This document shows positions 32,987-41,643 of a stretch of 64,000 nucleotides of DNA, one piece after another. The stretch is from Betaproteobacteria bacterium (lineage in GTDB: Bacteria > Pseudomonadota > Gammaproteobacteria > Burkholderiales > Casimicrobiaceae). Under the pieces are notes generated by a model. The model was not told the DNA's origin and did no database searches. It worked only from the letters and a program-made list of their open reading frames with translations. The stretch is from NCBI GenBank assembly GCA_016720425.1, contig JADKKQ010000013.1:80087-144086 (forward strand), read 5' to 3'. The position numbers were made by a program, and so were the translations under genes. Each line of letters starts with the position of its first letter. Within the stretch, counting starts at the first letter, position 1.

Positions 32987-33520
32987 ATGCCGACGTCGCA
33001 GGTCCCGCGTTCCGAGCCGCCCATGCCGCCCGCCTTTGCCGTCGTCCTCGTCCAGCCCGAGATTCCCCCCAACACCGGCAACGTCATCCGCCTCACCGCC
33101 AACACCGGCACCGAGCTGCACCTGGTCCGGCCGCTGGGATTCCGGATGGACGATCGCGAGCTGCGGCGCGCCGGGCTCGACTATCACGAGTACGCGCGAG
33201 TCCAAGTGCACGCCGATTTCGCCGCCTGCCGGACCGCGCTCGACGCCGGCGGCCCGCGCCGCTGGTTCGCGTTCACCACCCGCGCCGCGCGCTCGCTGTA
33301 CGACGCGCGCTTCACTCCGGGCGACGTGCTGGTGTTCGGCTGCGAAACCGCCGGGCTCGCCGACCACCTGCTCGACGGCTTCCCCGACCCGCGGCGGCTG
33401 CGCATCCCCATGCGGCCGCAGATGCGCAGCATCAATCTCTCCAACGCGGTGGCGGTCGCCGTCTACGAAGCCTGGCGGCAGTCCGGATTCGCCGGTGCCG
33501 CGCCGGGCGCCCCCGACTGA
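32987..33520 (+). CDS. trmL: tRNA (cytidine/uridine-34-2'-O)-methyltransferase
   Basis: A 177-residue SPOUT methyltransferase. It shows VVLVQPEIPPNTGNVIRLTANTG at the start, LVFGCETAGL in the middle, and the trefoil knot with MRSINLSNAVAVAVYEAW near the end. It methylates the wobble base of certain leucine tRNAs. ATG 32987 is 4 bases after comF; ATG 33023 would start just before the conserved part. It is convergent with gpsA. Confidence 0.94.
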   Translation: MPTSQVPRSEPPMPPAFAVVLVQPEIPPNTGNVIRLTANTGTELHLVRPLGFRMDDRELRRAGLDYHEYARVQVHADFAACRTALDAGGPRRWFAFTTRAARSLYDARFTPGDVLVFGCETAGLADHLLDGFPDPRRLRIPMRPQMRSINLSNAVAVAVYEAWRQSGFAGAAPGAPD

Positions 33521-33539
33521 GAGGCGGACAGTCCTTCGC

Positions 33540-34562
33540 TCAGTGCCGTTCGGCGCGCGGCTCGCGCCGCAGCAGCGACAGCACCGCGTCGCGCGGCGGC
33601 AGGTCCTCGAACAGCGTCCGGTAGACGGCGTCGCAGATCGGCATGTCGACGGCAAGATGCCGCGCCAGTCCGCGCAGCATCCGGGCGGCGGCCACTCCTT
33701 CGGCGACGTGGCCGAGCTGCGGCAGGATGTCGGCGAGGCGTCGTCCCTCGGCCAGCGCCAGCCCGACCCGCCGGTTGCGCGACAGGTCGCCGGTGCAGGT
33801 CAGCACGAGGTCGCCCAGGCCCGCGAGCCCCATCAGCGTGCTGCGCTGCCCGCCCAGCGCCTCCGACAGGCGCCCGGTCTCGGCGAGCCCGCGGGTGATC
33901 AGCGCCGCGCGCGCGTTGTTGCCGAAGCCCAGCCCGTCGCTGGCGCCGGCGGCGATGGCCAGCACGTTCTTCACCGCGCCGCCGACCTCGACGCCGGCGA
34001 TGTCGTCGCTTGCATAGACGCGCAGCGCGTCGCCGCGCAGCCGCGACGCGACTTGCTCCGCCACCTCGCCGGCGGTCGCGGCCACGGCGACCGCCGTGGG
34101 CAGCCCGGCGGCGACTTCCTCGGCGAAGCTCGGTCCGGAGATCACGCCGACGGGCGCCGGCCACAGCGGCGCCACGACCTGGTGCGGCAGCGCGGCCCCG
34201 CCCGGCACCGCGGGCGCTTCGACGAAGCCCTTCGACAGCCAGACCAGCGGGGCGCGCAGACCAGCCGCCAGCAGCTCGCGGGCGAGCCCCGGCAGCGCGG
34301 CCACCGGCGGGGCGGCGATCAGCAGTTCGGCGTCCGCGAGGTCGTCGAGCCCTGCGGTCACGGCCAGCGCAGGGGGCAAGGCGACGCCGGGCAGGTACCG
34401 CGCGTTGACCCGTTCGCTCGCCATCGCGGCCGCCTGCGCCGGATCGCGCGCCCAGAGGACCGTCGACGAGCCCTCGCGCCGCGCGAGGTGCAGCGCGAGC
34501 GCCGTTCCCCAGGCCCCGGCGCCGACGACTGCGATGCGCGCGCGCAGTCCGCCCGGGGTCAA
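33540..34562 (-). CDS. gpsA: glycerol-3-phosphate dehydrogenase [NAD(P)+]
   Basis: A 340-residue enzyme making sn-glycerol-3-phosphate for phospholipids. The dinucleotide fold IAVVGAGAWGTALALHLARR, the GPSFAEEVAAGLPTAV segment, the catalytic Lys in GAVKNVLAIAAG, and LGDLVLTCTGDLSRNR are all present. The only sensible start is a TTG at 34562 whose last bases overlap the preceding stop (TTGA), giving coupled translation. It is last in the rhodanese-grxC-secB-SH3-gpsA group, a common betaproteobacterial order. Confidence 0.95.
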   Translation of the reverse strand: MTPGGLRARIAVVGAGAWGTALALHLARREGSSTVLWARDPAQAAAMASERVNARYLPGVALPPALAVTAGLDDLADAELLIAAPPVAALPGLARELLAAGLRAPLVWLSKGFVEAPAVPGGAALPHQVVAPLWPAPVGVISGPSFAEEVAAGLPTAVAVAATAGEVAEQVASRLRGDALRVYASDDIAGVEVGGAVKNVLAIAAGASDGLGFGNNARAALITRGLAETGRLSEALGGQRSTLMGLAGLGDLVLTCTGDLSRNRRVGLALAEGRRLADILPQLGHVAEGVAAARMLRGLARHLAVDMPICDAVYRTLFEDLPPRDAVLSLLRREPRAERH

Positions 34563-35062
34563 AGCCCGAACACCTGCGCGACCCGGACGAAACCGGTCTG
34601 TCCGTCGCGGTGGCGGACCTTGACCCAGCCCGGGCTCGCGGTCGCCGACGCCGACGTCACCGCCTCGGCGGGTTCGAGCAGCACGTTGAGTTCCGCCCGG
34701 AACACCAGCGGCGCAGCCTCGTCGGGGCTCGCCCGGATCTCGGCGAGCGGCACGCGGACGACCAGCGTCCGGCGCTCGGCCAGCGTCTTCTTCTCGACCC
34801 AGCCGATCGTGCCGCCGACGTCGCGGACCTTGGTCCAGTTCTCCAGTGCGACGATGACTTCGAGCGGGGTGTCGCGGCCGAGCACGAACAGCGCCTTGGC
34901 CCGCGTCGACGGCGCGTCGTAGAGGACCGTCGCCGGCTCCGCGGTCGAGCGGAACTCCAGCGCCGCGACCGTCGCCGCCGCGCCGGCGCAGGCGAGCGCG
35001 ACCAGGATGACGCCGAGCCGACCGGTGGCGCGCCGCCGCAGGCCGGACAGGGGCAGCGTCAT
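34559..35062 (-). CDS. secreted SH3-domain protein
   Basis: A 167-residue protein with a signal peptide or anchor (LGVILVALACAGAAATVAAL, about 16-35) and two bacterial SH3-like modules (AEPATVLYDAPSTRAKALFVL...GTIGWVEKKTL and the C-terminal GWVKVRHRDGQTGFV). Such modules often bind cell-wall peptides. The exact role is unknown; the gene regularly sits between secB and gpsA. The stop shares bases with the TTG start of gpsA. Confidence 0.83.
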   Translation of the reverse strand: MTLPLSGLRRRATGRLGVILVALACAGAAATVAALEFRSTAEPATVLYDAPSTRAKALFVLGRDTPLEVIVALENWTKVRDVGGTIGWVEKKTLAERRTLVVRVPLAEIRASPDEAAPLVFRAELNVLLEPAEAVTSASATASPGWVKVRHRDGQTGFVRVAQVFGL

Positions 35063-35075
35063 CGGCGGCGTCGCG

Positions 35076-35546
35076 TCAGTTGGTGACGGCGGGCGCTTGG
35101 GCCTGTGCCTGCGCCAGTTGCTGCTGGTAGAGCGCGTCGAAGTTGATCGGCGCCAGGTGCACGGGCGGGAAACCGGCGCGGGTGATCGCGTCGGCCAGCG
35201 TCTCGCGCACGTACGGAAACAGCACCGTCGGGCAGTTGATCGCGATCACCTGCTGCATGTGCTCGGGCGGCACGCCGCGGATGGTGAACACGCCTGCCTG
35301 CGCGGCCTCGACCAGGAACAGCGTCTTGTCGCCGGCCTTGGCGGTCAGCGTGACCGTCAGCACGCATTCGTAGATGTCGGGCTCGACCTGCTCGCCGCGC
35401 GTGCGCAGCCCGACCTCGACCTGCGGCGCCTCCTGGGTCAGGAAGGACTTCGGCGCGCCGGGGTTCTCCAGCGAGAGGTCCTTGACGTAGATCTTGTCGA
35501 TCGTGAATACCGGCCCCTGGGGGGCGCTTTGCTGGGCTTCGGCCAT
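35076..35546 (-). CDS. secB: protein-export chaperone SecB
   Basis: A 156-residue tetrameric chaperone that keeps preproteins unfolded and hands them to SecA. Typical stretches are PVFTIDKIYVKDLSLENP, VEVGLRTRGEQVEPDIYECVLTVT, CPTVLFPYVRE and FPPVHLAPINFDALYQQQ. The ATG at 35546 (MAEAQQSAPQ) gives normal length; the open frame extends 12 codons further. It follows grxC by about 60 bases. Confidence 0.96.
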   Translation of the reverse strand: MAEAQQSAPQGPVFTIDKIYVKDLSLENPGAPKSFLTQEAPQVEVGLRTRGEQVEPDIYECVLTVTLTAKAGDKTLFLVEAAQAGVFTIRGVPPEHMQQVIAINCPTVLFPYVRETLADAITRAGFPPVHLAPINFDALYQQQLAQAQAQAPAVTN

Positions 35547-35608
35547 GGTGCGGTCTTTCGCTTGGGAAGTGGGACCGCGCATTTTACCCCACGCGGCGCG
35601 CCCCGGTG

Positions 35609-35884
35609 TCAGGCGGGCGGGGTCGGCGCGCCGGCGAGCAGCGGATCGAGCCGCCCGGAGCGATCGAGCGCGACGAGATCGTCGTAGCCCCCGACGTGAA
35701 ACTCGTCGATGTAGATCTGCGGCACCGTCCGCCGGCCGGTCCGGCGCATCATGTCCTCGCGGACCGCGGGGTCGAGGTCGACACGGACCTTGGCGATGTC
35801 GGCGACGCCCTTGGACTTCAGCAGCCGCTCGGCCTGGATGCAGTACGGGCAGACGGCGGTCGCGTACATGGTGATCTGCGGCAT
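35609..35884 (-). CDS. grxC: glutaredoxin 3
   Basis: A 91-residue dithiol glutaredoxin. The active site CPYC is at residues 12-15, TVPQIYIDEFHVGGYDDL carries the cis-Pro and glutathione-binding Gly-Gly. It reduces disulfides and mixed disulfides with glutathione. The ATG at 35884 lies one base after the rhodanese stop. Confidence 0.95.
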   Translation of the reverse strand: MPQITMYATAVCPYCIQAERLLKSKGVADIAKVRVDLDPAVREDMMRRTGRRTVPQIYIDEFHVGGYDDLVALDRSGRLDPLLAGAPTPPA

Positions 35885-35885
35885 G

Positions 35886-36296
35886 TCACTTCTCCACCGG
35901 CAGCCCGGCGTCCTTCCACGCGTTGTAGCCGCCGTGGAGGTTGTAGATGTCGGTGAAGCCCATCCGCGCCAGCGCCGCGCCGGCCATGCGGCTGCGGTTG
36001 CCGCGGGCACAATAGGCGACGACCGGCCGGGAGGTCAGCTTGGCCAGCTCCGCGGCCCGGCTGTCGAGCTGTGACAGCGGGATGTGGATCGCCTTGGGCA
36101 ATCGGCCGCCCTCGTACTCCTTGGTTTCGCGGACGTCGAGCAGCACGGCGTCCTGCGTGTTGATGAGGTGCGTGACGTTGAGGTTGCCGACGTCCTTCAT
36201 CGGCGAAAAGCGCCGCTGGACCAGCGGCCAGATGAGCATGGCGCCGGACAGGAACAGCACGAGGAGCAACAGCCAGTTGTTTTGGATGAAGGACAT
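35886..36296 (-). CDS. membrane-anchored rhodanese-like protein
   Basis: A 136-residue protein with an N-terminal helix (NWLLLLVLFLSGAMLIWPLV) and a single rhodanese domain (about 40-133). LLDVRETKEYEGGRLPKAIHIPL is conserved, and the active-site loop is YCARGNRS with the catalytic Cys. It may transfer sulfane sulfur. It is first in the grxC-secB group and divergent from the envC-like gene. Confidence 0.92.
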   Translation of the reverse strand: MSFIQNNWLLLLVLFLSGAMLIWPLVQRRFSPMKDVGNLNVTHLINTQDAVLLDVRETKEYEGGRLPKAIHIPLSQLDSRAAELAKLTSRPVVAYCARGNRSRMAGAALARMGFTDIYNLHGGYNAWKDAGLPVEK

Positions 36297-36382
36297 GGAT
36301 TCCGGAACGGGTCGGGATGCGGGCGAAGCGTAAAATGATAGCGCATGCGGGGTCCGCGGACGGATTCACCGGGCGCCGAGCG

Positions 36383-37585
36383 GTGACGACGCCCGCCGCC
36401 GGCCGCGTGGGCGCGGGTCCTCGCCGCGCCGGGGCGGGGCCCGGCGCGGGCGCCGCGGAGGCCGATGCCGCCGGCGACGCCCGGGCGCTGGAAGCCCGAC
36501 GGCAGGAGTTGAGATCGCGCGTCGCGGCGGTGCAGCGCGAGCTCGCCGCCGCCGAGACCTCGCGCGCCGACGCGGCCGACGCGCTGCAGACCTCGGCGCT
36601 GGCGATTTCCGACGCCAACCGCCGCCTCCACGACCTTGCTGCCGAGCGCAGGAGAATCGTGGCGGCGCTCGCGAAGCTCGACGCCGAGCGCAGCGCGCTG
36701 GCCGTGCAGGTGCGCGGCGAGCAGACGCTGCTCGCCCGGCTGCTCGCCCGGCAACAGCGCGGCAGCGAGCACGACTGGCTGAAACTGCTGCTGTCGGGGC
36801 GCGATCCGGGCGACATCAGCCGCCTGCTCCACTATTACCGCGCGATCAGCGAGGCGCGTGCGCGCTCGATCGCCGGCCTGCGGGCGAATCAGCAGCGCGC
36901 GCAGGCGCTGGCCGACGAGGCGCTGGCGCGGCAGCAGCGCCTCGACGCCCTGGCGCAGGACGAGCAGGCGCAGCGCTCGCTCCTCGAGCAGGGGCGCCGG
37001 CAGCAGGCGCAGGTGCAGGCACGGGTCGCCGCCGACATCCGCCGCCAGCAGCGGGAACTCGATCGCCTGCAGCGCGACGAGGCCCGCCTGGCGCGCCTGC
37101 TCGACCGGCTGGCCGAGTTCGCGCGGAGCCGGCCGCCGCCGGACCGGCCGCCGGACCGGCCGCCCGAGGCCGCCACCGCGCCGGCCGCGGGCAACGGCTT
37201 GCGCCGCGGCGGCACGCCGATGCCGGTCCGGGGGGAACTTACCGCCCGCTTCGGTGCCCCAAGAGACGGTGGAAAAACGGCCTGGAAGGGTTGGTTCATC
37301 CGCTGCACGACCGGCGAGGAGGTGCGTTCCATCGCCGCCGGTCAGGTCGTCTACGCCGACTGGCTGCGCGGCTTCGGCAACCTGCTGATCGTGGATCACG
37401 GTGACGGTTACATGAGCCTCTACGGCAACAACGACGCGCTGCTCGCGGTCGTCGGTGCGACGGTGCGCGAAGGAGAGGCCATTGCGCAGGCAGGGGCTTC
37501 CGGTGGCAGTGCGGAACCCGGGGTATACTTTGAGATTCGCCATCAGGGCGCGGCCGTCGATCCGGCGACCTGGATCGGCAGATAA
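36383..37585 (+). CDS. envC: EnvC-like murein hydrolase activator (degenerate M23)
   Basis: Residues 40-250 are a long coiled coil (ARRQELRSRVAAVQREL...). A C-terminal LytM/M23 domain follows (about 290-400) with YADWLRGFGNLLIVDHGDGYMSLYGN. The first zinc motif His is missing (KGWFIRCTTGEEV) as in EnvC, which activates AmiA/B amidases and is not itself a peptidase. The start is uncertain: GTG 36383 is listed, ATG 36317 and 36335 are in frame. None gives a recognisable signal peptide, although EnvC must be exported. An indel near 36390-36470 is possible. ctpA follows within 14 bases. Confidence 0.82.
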   Translation: MTTPAAGRVGAGPRRAGAGPGAGAAEADAAGDARALEARRQELRSRVAAVQRELAAAETSRADAADALQTSALAISDANRRLHDLAAERRRIVAALAKLDAERSALAVQVRGEQTLLARLLARQQRGSEHDWLKLLLSGRDPGDISRLLHYYRAISEARARSIAGLRANQQRAQALADEALARQQRLDALAQDEQAQRSLLEQGRRQQAQVQARVAADIRRQQRELDRLQRDEARLARLLDRLAEFARSRPPPDRPPDRPPEAATAPAAGNGLRRGGTPMPVRGELTARFGAPRDGGKTAWKGWFIRCTTGEEVRSIAAGQVVYADWLRGFGNLLIVDHGDGYMSLYGNNDALLAVVGATVREGEAIAQAGASGGSAEPGVYFEIRHQGAAVDPATWIGR

Positions 37586-37598
37586 GGGGCACGACGCG

Positions 37599-39020
37599 AT
37601 GGGCAACTGGAAAAAGGCGGGGCTGATCGGATTGGGCGCGGTGCTGGGCGTGCTGCTGTCGCTCAATTTCTCCGCGGTTGCGCAGCGCGAGGCGAAGCTG
37701 CCGATCCCCTACGAGGACCTGCAGCTGCTGTCGGCGGTGTTCGGCAAGATCAAGAGCGACTACGTCGAGCCGGTGTCCGACGAGAAGCTCATCAAGGAAG
37801 CCATCAACGGGATGGTCCGCGGCCTCGACCCGCACTCCGACTTTCTCGACGCCGAGGCCTTCAAGGACCTGCAGATCAGCACCCAGGGCAAGTTCGGCGG
37901 GCTGGGGATCGAGGTCGGCGTCGAGGACGGCGTCGTCCGCGTCGTCTCCCCGATCGAGGACACGCCGGCCTTCCGCGCCGGCATCCAGACCGGCGACCTC
38001 ATCGTCAAGATCGACGACACCGCGACCCGGGGGCTGCCGCTTTCCAAGGCGGTCGACAAGATGCGCGGCAAGCCCGGCACCGACGTGGTGCTGACCATCG
38101 TCCGCAAGAGCGCCGACCAGCCGCTGGTGTTCACGCTGACGCGCGAGGAGATCAACGTCAAGAGCGTGCGCGCGAAGATGCTCGAGCCCGGCTACGGCTA
38201 CGTCCGCGTGCGCAGCTTCCAGGAGCGCACCGGCGAGGACCTCGCCAAGGCGCTGAAGGACTTCTACAAGCAGGGCGAGCTGAAGGGCCTCGTGCTCGAC
38301 GTGCGCTCGGACCCCGGCGGGCTCCTCAACCAGGCGGTCGCCGTCTCGGCCGCGTTCCTGCCCAAGGACGCCCTCGTCGTCTACACCGACGGCCGCACGC
38401 CGGACGCGAAGATGCGCCTCACCGCGACCAAGGACAACTACACGCGCCGCGGCGACGACTACCTGAAGGACCTGCCGGCGGCGGTGAAGAAGGTGCCGAT
38501 CGCCGTGCTGGTCGACGGCGGCACCGCGTCGGCGTCGGAGATCGTCGCCGGCGCGCTGCAGGACCACAAGCGCGCGACGGTGCTGGGCACGCAGACGTTC
38601 GGCAAGGGCTCGGTGCAGACGATCCTGCCGCTGTCCAACACCGCCGGGCTGAAGCTCACCACCGCCCGCTACTACACGCCGGCCGGCCGGTCGATCCAGG
38701 CGAAGGGCATCGAGCCCGACATCTACGTCGACGACGGTCGCGACTCGAGCAACCGCATCCGCGAAGCCAATCTCGAGCGGCATCTCGAGACCAACAAGGC
38801 CGGCGCGCCGACGGGCCCCGCAGGATCCGCGGCACCGGCCGCGCCGAACGCGCCCGAGGCGGCACCGAAGGACAACAAGTCCGCAGTGCAGCCGCAGCCC
38901 CCGCGCTTCGAATTCGGCGCCGACGACGACTTCCAGCTCGCGCAGGCGATGAACCACCTGAAGGGGCAGCCGGTGATCGCCTCGAACAAGTCGATGGCCG
39001 CGCAGGCCAAGCCGCAATAG
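37599..39020 (+). CDS. ctpA: S41 carboxy-terminal processing peptidase
   Basis: A 473-residue periplasmic protease with a signal/anchor (MGNWKKAGLIGLGAVLGVLL), a PDZ domain (about 95-170, FGGLGIEVGVEDGVVRVV) and the S41 catalytic domain. Catalytic Ser is in VDGGTASASEIVAG and Lys in FGKGSVQTILPL. The C-terminal 80 residues are Ala/Pro-rich. These enzymes trim cell-wall hydrolases and other envelope proteins. The pairing with envC is typical. A terminator hairpin follows. Confidence 0.95.
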   Translation: MGNWKKAGLIGLGAVLGVLLSLNFSAVAQREAKLPIPYEDLQLLSAVFGKIKSDYVEPVSDEKLIKEAINGMVRGLDPHSDFLDAEAFKDLQISTQGKFGGLGIEVGVEDGVVRVVSPIEDTPAFRAGIQTGDLIVKIDDTATRGLPLSKAVDKMRGKPGTDVVLTIVRKSADQPLVFTLTREEINVKSVRAKMLEPGYGYVRVRSFQERTGEDLAKALKDFYKQGELKGLVLDVRSDPGGLLNQAVAVSAAFLPKDALVVYTDGRTPDAKMRLTATKDNYTRRGDDYLKDLPAAVKKVPIAVLVDGGTASASEIVAGALQDHKRATVLGTQTFGKGSVQTILPLSNTAGLKLTTARYYTPAGRSIQAKGIEPDIYVDDGRDSSNRIREANLERHLETNKAGAPTGPAGSAAPAAPNAPEAAPKDNKSAVQPQPPRFEFGADDDFQLAQAMNHLKGQPVIASNKSMAAQAKPQ

Positions 39021-39035
39021 GCGCCCGCGGCCGCG

Positions 39036-39063
39036 AAAAGCGCCCGGCGTGCCGGGCGTTTTC
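39036..39063 (+). terminator. rho-independent terminator after ctpA
   Basis: CGCCCGGC (39041-39048), a two-base loop, and GCCGGGCG (39051-39058) form a perfect stem, extended by flanking A and T runs and followed by TTTT. It begins 15 bases after the ctpA stop. The moeB-like gene starts about 50 bases later, so some readthrough or a separate promoter must serve it. Confidence 0.8.
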
Positions 39064-39111
39064 GTTTGCAGCCGCCGCCCCGACCGCACCCCGCCACCGG
39101 AACCCCCGCCG

Positions 39112-39867
39112 ATGGACGACGACCAGCTGCTCCGCTACAGCCGCCACATCCTGCTGCCCGAGCTCGGCATCGCCGCGCAGCAGAAGTTCGCGGCGGCGCG
39201 GGCGCTGATCGTCGGCGCCGGCGGGCTGGGCTGCCCGGCCGCGCAGTTCCTCGCCGCCGCCGGCATCGGCCACCTGACGCTGTGCGATCCCGACCGCGTC
39301 GACCTCACCAACCTGCAGCGGCAGATCCTCTTCTCCACCGCCGACATCGGCACGGCCAAGGCCACCGCCGCCCGCGCCCGGCTGCTCGCGATCAACCCCG
39401 AGGTGGAGATCGCCGCGGTCATCGCCCGGATCGGCGGCGAGGCGCTGGCGGACGCGGTCGCCGCCGCCGACGTCGTGCTCGACTGCAGCGACAACTTCGC
39501 CACCCGGCACGCCGTCAACCGCGCCTGCGTCGCGGCCGGGAAGCCGCTGGTGTCGGGGGCGGCGATCCGCTTCGACGGCCAGGTCGCGGTGTTCGATGCG
39601 CGGGTCGCCGGCGCGCCGTGCTACCACTGCCTGTTCGGCGAGGGCGAGGAGATCGAGGAGACCCGCTGTGCGACGATGGGCGTGTTTGCGCCGCTGGTCG
39701 GCATCGTCGGCGCCACGCAGGCCGCCGAGGCGCTGAAGCTCGTCGCCGGCGTCGGCGAATCGCTCGCCGGCCGGCTGCTGCTGCTCGACGCCATGGCGAT
39801 GACCTGGCGCGAGGTGCGCGTGCCGCGCGACCCGGCGTGCCCGGTCTGCGGCCCGGAGCGCCGCTGA
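39112..39867 (+). CDS. moeB: MoeB/ThiF-type sulfur-carrier adenylyltransferase
   Basis: A 251-residue E1-like enzyme that adenylates the C-terminus of MoaD or ThiS. ATP-binding VGAGGLGCPAAQFLAAAG, the Asp in LTLCDPDRVDLTNLQRQILF, the candidate catalytic Cys in ETRCATMGVFAPLVG, and two zinc CxxC pairs (CYHC, CPVC) are all there. There is no rhodanese domain. MoeB and ThiF cannot be separated by eye. It is convergent with slmA. Confidence 0.92.
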   Translation: MDDDQLLRYSRHILLPELGIAAQQKFAAARALIVGAGGLGCPAAQFLAAAGIGHLTLCDPDRVDLTNLQRQILFSTADIGTAKATAARARLLAINPEVEIAAVIARIGGEALADAVAAADVVLDCSDNFATRHAVNRACVAAGKPLVSGAAIRFDGQVAVFDARVAGAPCYHCLFGEGEEIEETRCATMGVFAPLVGIVGATQAAEALKLVAGVGESLAGRLLLLDAMAMTWREVRVPRDPACPVCGPERR

Positions 39868-39876
39868 CGCGGTCGG

Positions 39877-40446
39877 TCAGCCAAACAGGAACTTGCGCTG
39901 CGGGTCCCAGCCGTCCTGCGGCTTGCGCTTGAAGCCGGTCTTGGCGAACAGCAGCCAGCGGCCGAGCACGTAGGCGAGCAGCACGCCCGCCTCGGCACCG
40001 GGATCCCCGGGCCACTGCCCGCCGGCCTGCGCGATCCGCAGCGCCTGCCGCAGCGCCGCCTCGATGCGCTCGTAGAGCTGGTTGATGCGCGCCTGCAGCC
40101 GCGCGTCCTCGTTGACCAGCGCGTCGCCGATCAGCACCCGGGTCATGCCGGGATTCTTGTCGGCGAAGCCCAGCAGCACGCCGACGATCTGCTGCGCCTG
40201 CAGCGCGCCGTCGGGGGTCTCGGCGGCGATCTTGTTGATCAGCGTGAACAGCGTGGTCTCGATGAACTCGATCAGCCCCTCGAACATCTGCGCCTTGCTG
40301 GCGAAGTGCCGGTACAGCGCCGCCTCGGAGACGTCCAGCCGGGCCGCGAGCGCCGCGGTGGTGACCTTCTCGCCGCGCGGGTTCTCGAGCATGGCGGCCA
40401 GCGTCTGCAGGATCTGCAGCCGACGTTCCCCGGACTTTGGCGCCAT
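39877..40446 (-). CDS. slmA: nucleoid occlusion factor SlmA (TetR family)
   Basis: A 189-residue TetR-fold protein. The helix-turn-helix is at about 28-55 (KVTTAALAARLDVSEAALYRHFASKAQMFEGLI), the family signature. The ligand-like domain contains LLGFADKNPGMTRVLIGDAL and ends WDPQRKFLFG. SlmA binds DNA near the chromosome and blocks FtsZ rings over it. It lies 30 bases after argB on the same strand. Confidence 0.9.
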   Translation of the reverse strand: MAPKSGERRLQILQTLAAMLENPRGEKVTTAALAARLDVSEAALYRHFASKAQMFEGLIEFIETTLFTLINKIAAETPDGALQAQQIVGVLLGFADKNPGMTRVLIGDALVNEDARLQARINQLYERIEAALRQALRIAQAGGQWPGDPGAEAGVLLAYVLGRWLLFAKTGFKRKPQDGWDPQRKFLFG

Positions 40447-40478
40447 GGTGCGGATCCCGGCCTGGGCGAGCGCGCCGT

Positions 40479-41396
40479 TCAGCCGCCGGACCGCGGGTGC
40501 ACGGCCTCGGCATCGTCGGCGCGGATCATCGTCCCCACGCCTTCGTTGGTGAGCACCTCGAGCAGCAGCGCGTGCTCGACGCGGCCGTCGATGATGTGCG
40601 AGCTCTTGACGCCGTTCTTCACCGCGTCGAGCGCCGAGCCGATCTTGGGCAGCATGCCGCCGCTGATCGTGCCGTCGGCGAACAGCCCGTCGATCTCGGT
40701 GGCGGTCAGGCCGGACAGCAGCGTGCCCTGCTTGTCCAGCACGCCGACGGTGTTGGTCATCAGCACCAGCTTCTCGGCCTTGAGCGTCTCGGCGAGCTTG
40801 CCGGCGACCAGGTCGGCGTTGATGTTGTAGGCCTCGCCCTCGCGGCCGACGCCGATCGGCGCCACCACGGGGATGAAGTCGCGCGAGTCGAGCAGCTGGA
40901 TGATCTCGGGATCGATGCGCTCGATCTCGCCGACCAGGCCGATGTCGATCATCTCGCCGTCGACGGTCTCGCTCTTCAGCAGCATCTTGCGCGCGTGGAT
41001 GAACGCGCCGTCCTGGCCGGTGAGTCCCACCGCCTTGCCGCCGTGCTGGTTGATGAGGCCGACGATCTCCTGGTTGAGCTCGCCCAGCACCATCTCGACG
41101 ACGTTCATCACCCGGTCGTCGGTGACGCGCATGCCCTGCCGGAACTCGCTGGCGATGCCCATCTTCTTCAGCAGGTCGCCGATCTGCGGGCCGCCGCCGT
41201 GGACGATCACCGGGTTCATGCCGACCAGCTTCAGCATGACGACGTCGCGGGCGAAGCCGGCCTTCAGCTGCGGCTCGGTCATCGCGTTGCCGCCGTACTT
41301 GACGATGATCGTCTTGTCGTGGAAGCGCTGGATGTAGGGCAGGGCCTCGGCGAGGATCTGCGCCTTCAGGGCAGCATTGACGGCGTCGATGGGCAT
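40479..41396 (-). CDS. argB: acetylglutamate kinase
   Basis: A 305-residue amino-acid kinase, second step of arginine synthesis. Motifs: IVKYGGNAM, MNPVIVHGGGPQI, FRQGMRVTDDRVMNVVEMVL, NINADLVAGKLAETL and SGGMLPKIGSALDAV. The C-terminal part suits the arginine-inhibited hexameric type, which also has an extra N-terminal helix as here (VNAALKAQILAEALPYIQRF). The frame is open far upstream; the ATG at 41396 gives the canonical start. Confidence 0.97.
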   Translation of the reverse strand: MPIDAVNAALKAQILAEALPYIQRFHDKTIIVKYGGNAMTEPQLKAGFARDVVMLKLVGMNPVIVHGGGPQIGDLLKKMGIASEFRQGMRVTDDRVMNVVEMVLGELNQEIVGLINQHGGKAVGLTGQDGAFIHARKMLLKSETVDGEMIDIGLVGEIERIDPEIIQLLDSRDFIPVVAPIGVGREGEAYNINADLVAGKLAETLKAEKLVLMTNTVGVLDKQGTLLSGLTATEIDGLFADGTISGGMLPKIGSALDAVKNGVKSSHIIDGRVEHALLLEVLTNEGVGTMIRADDAEAVHPRSGG

Positions 41397-41643
41397 GGCG
41401 GGCGGGGCGCGGAGTGGGGCGGGACCGGCACCCGCTGCGGTTGGCGGATGGACACCGGCTCTTCGGGAATTGTACCGGAACCCCGCCGCCGGAGATTGCC
41501 GGGGAACCGATCGCCGCCGCCGGCGCCGGGCGCGCCAGCGGGTGGCTTTTTTGCTATCGTTCGCCCCCATGCCTCGCCTGCGGCGGCCTCCGGCGCCCTG
41601 CGCCCGGTTCCTCCCGCCCCCGCCCACGCCGCCACGAACGCCG

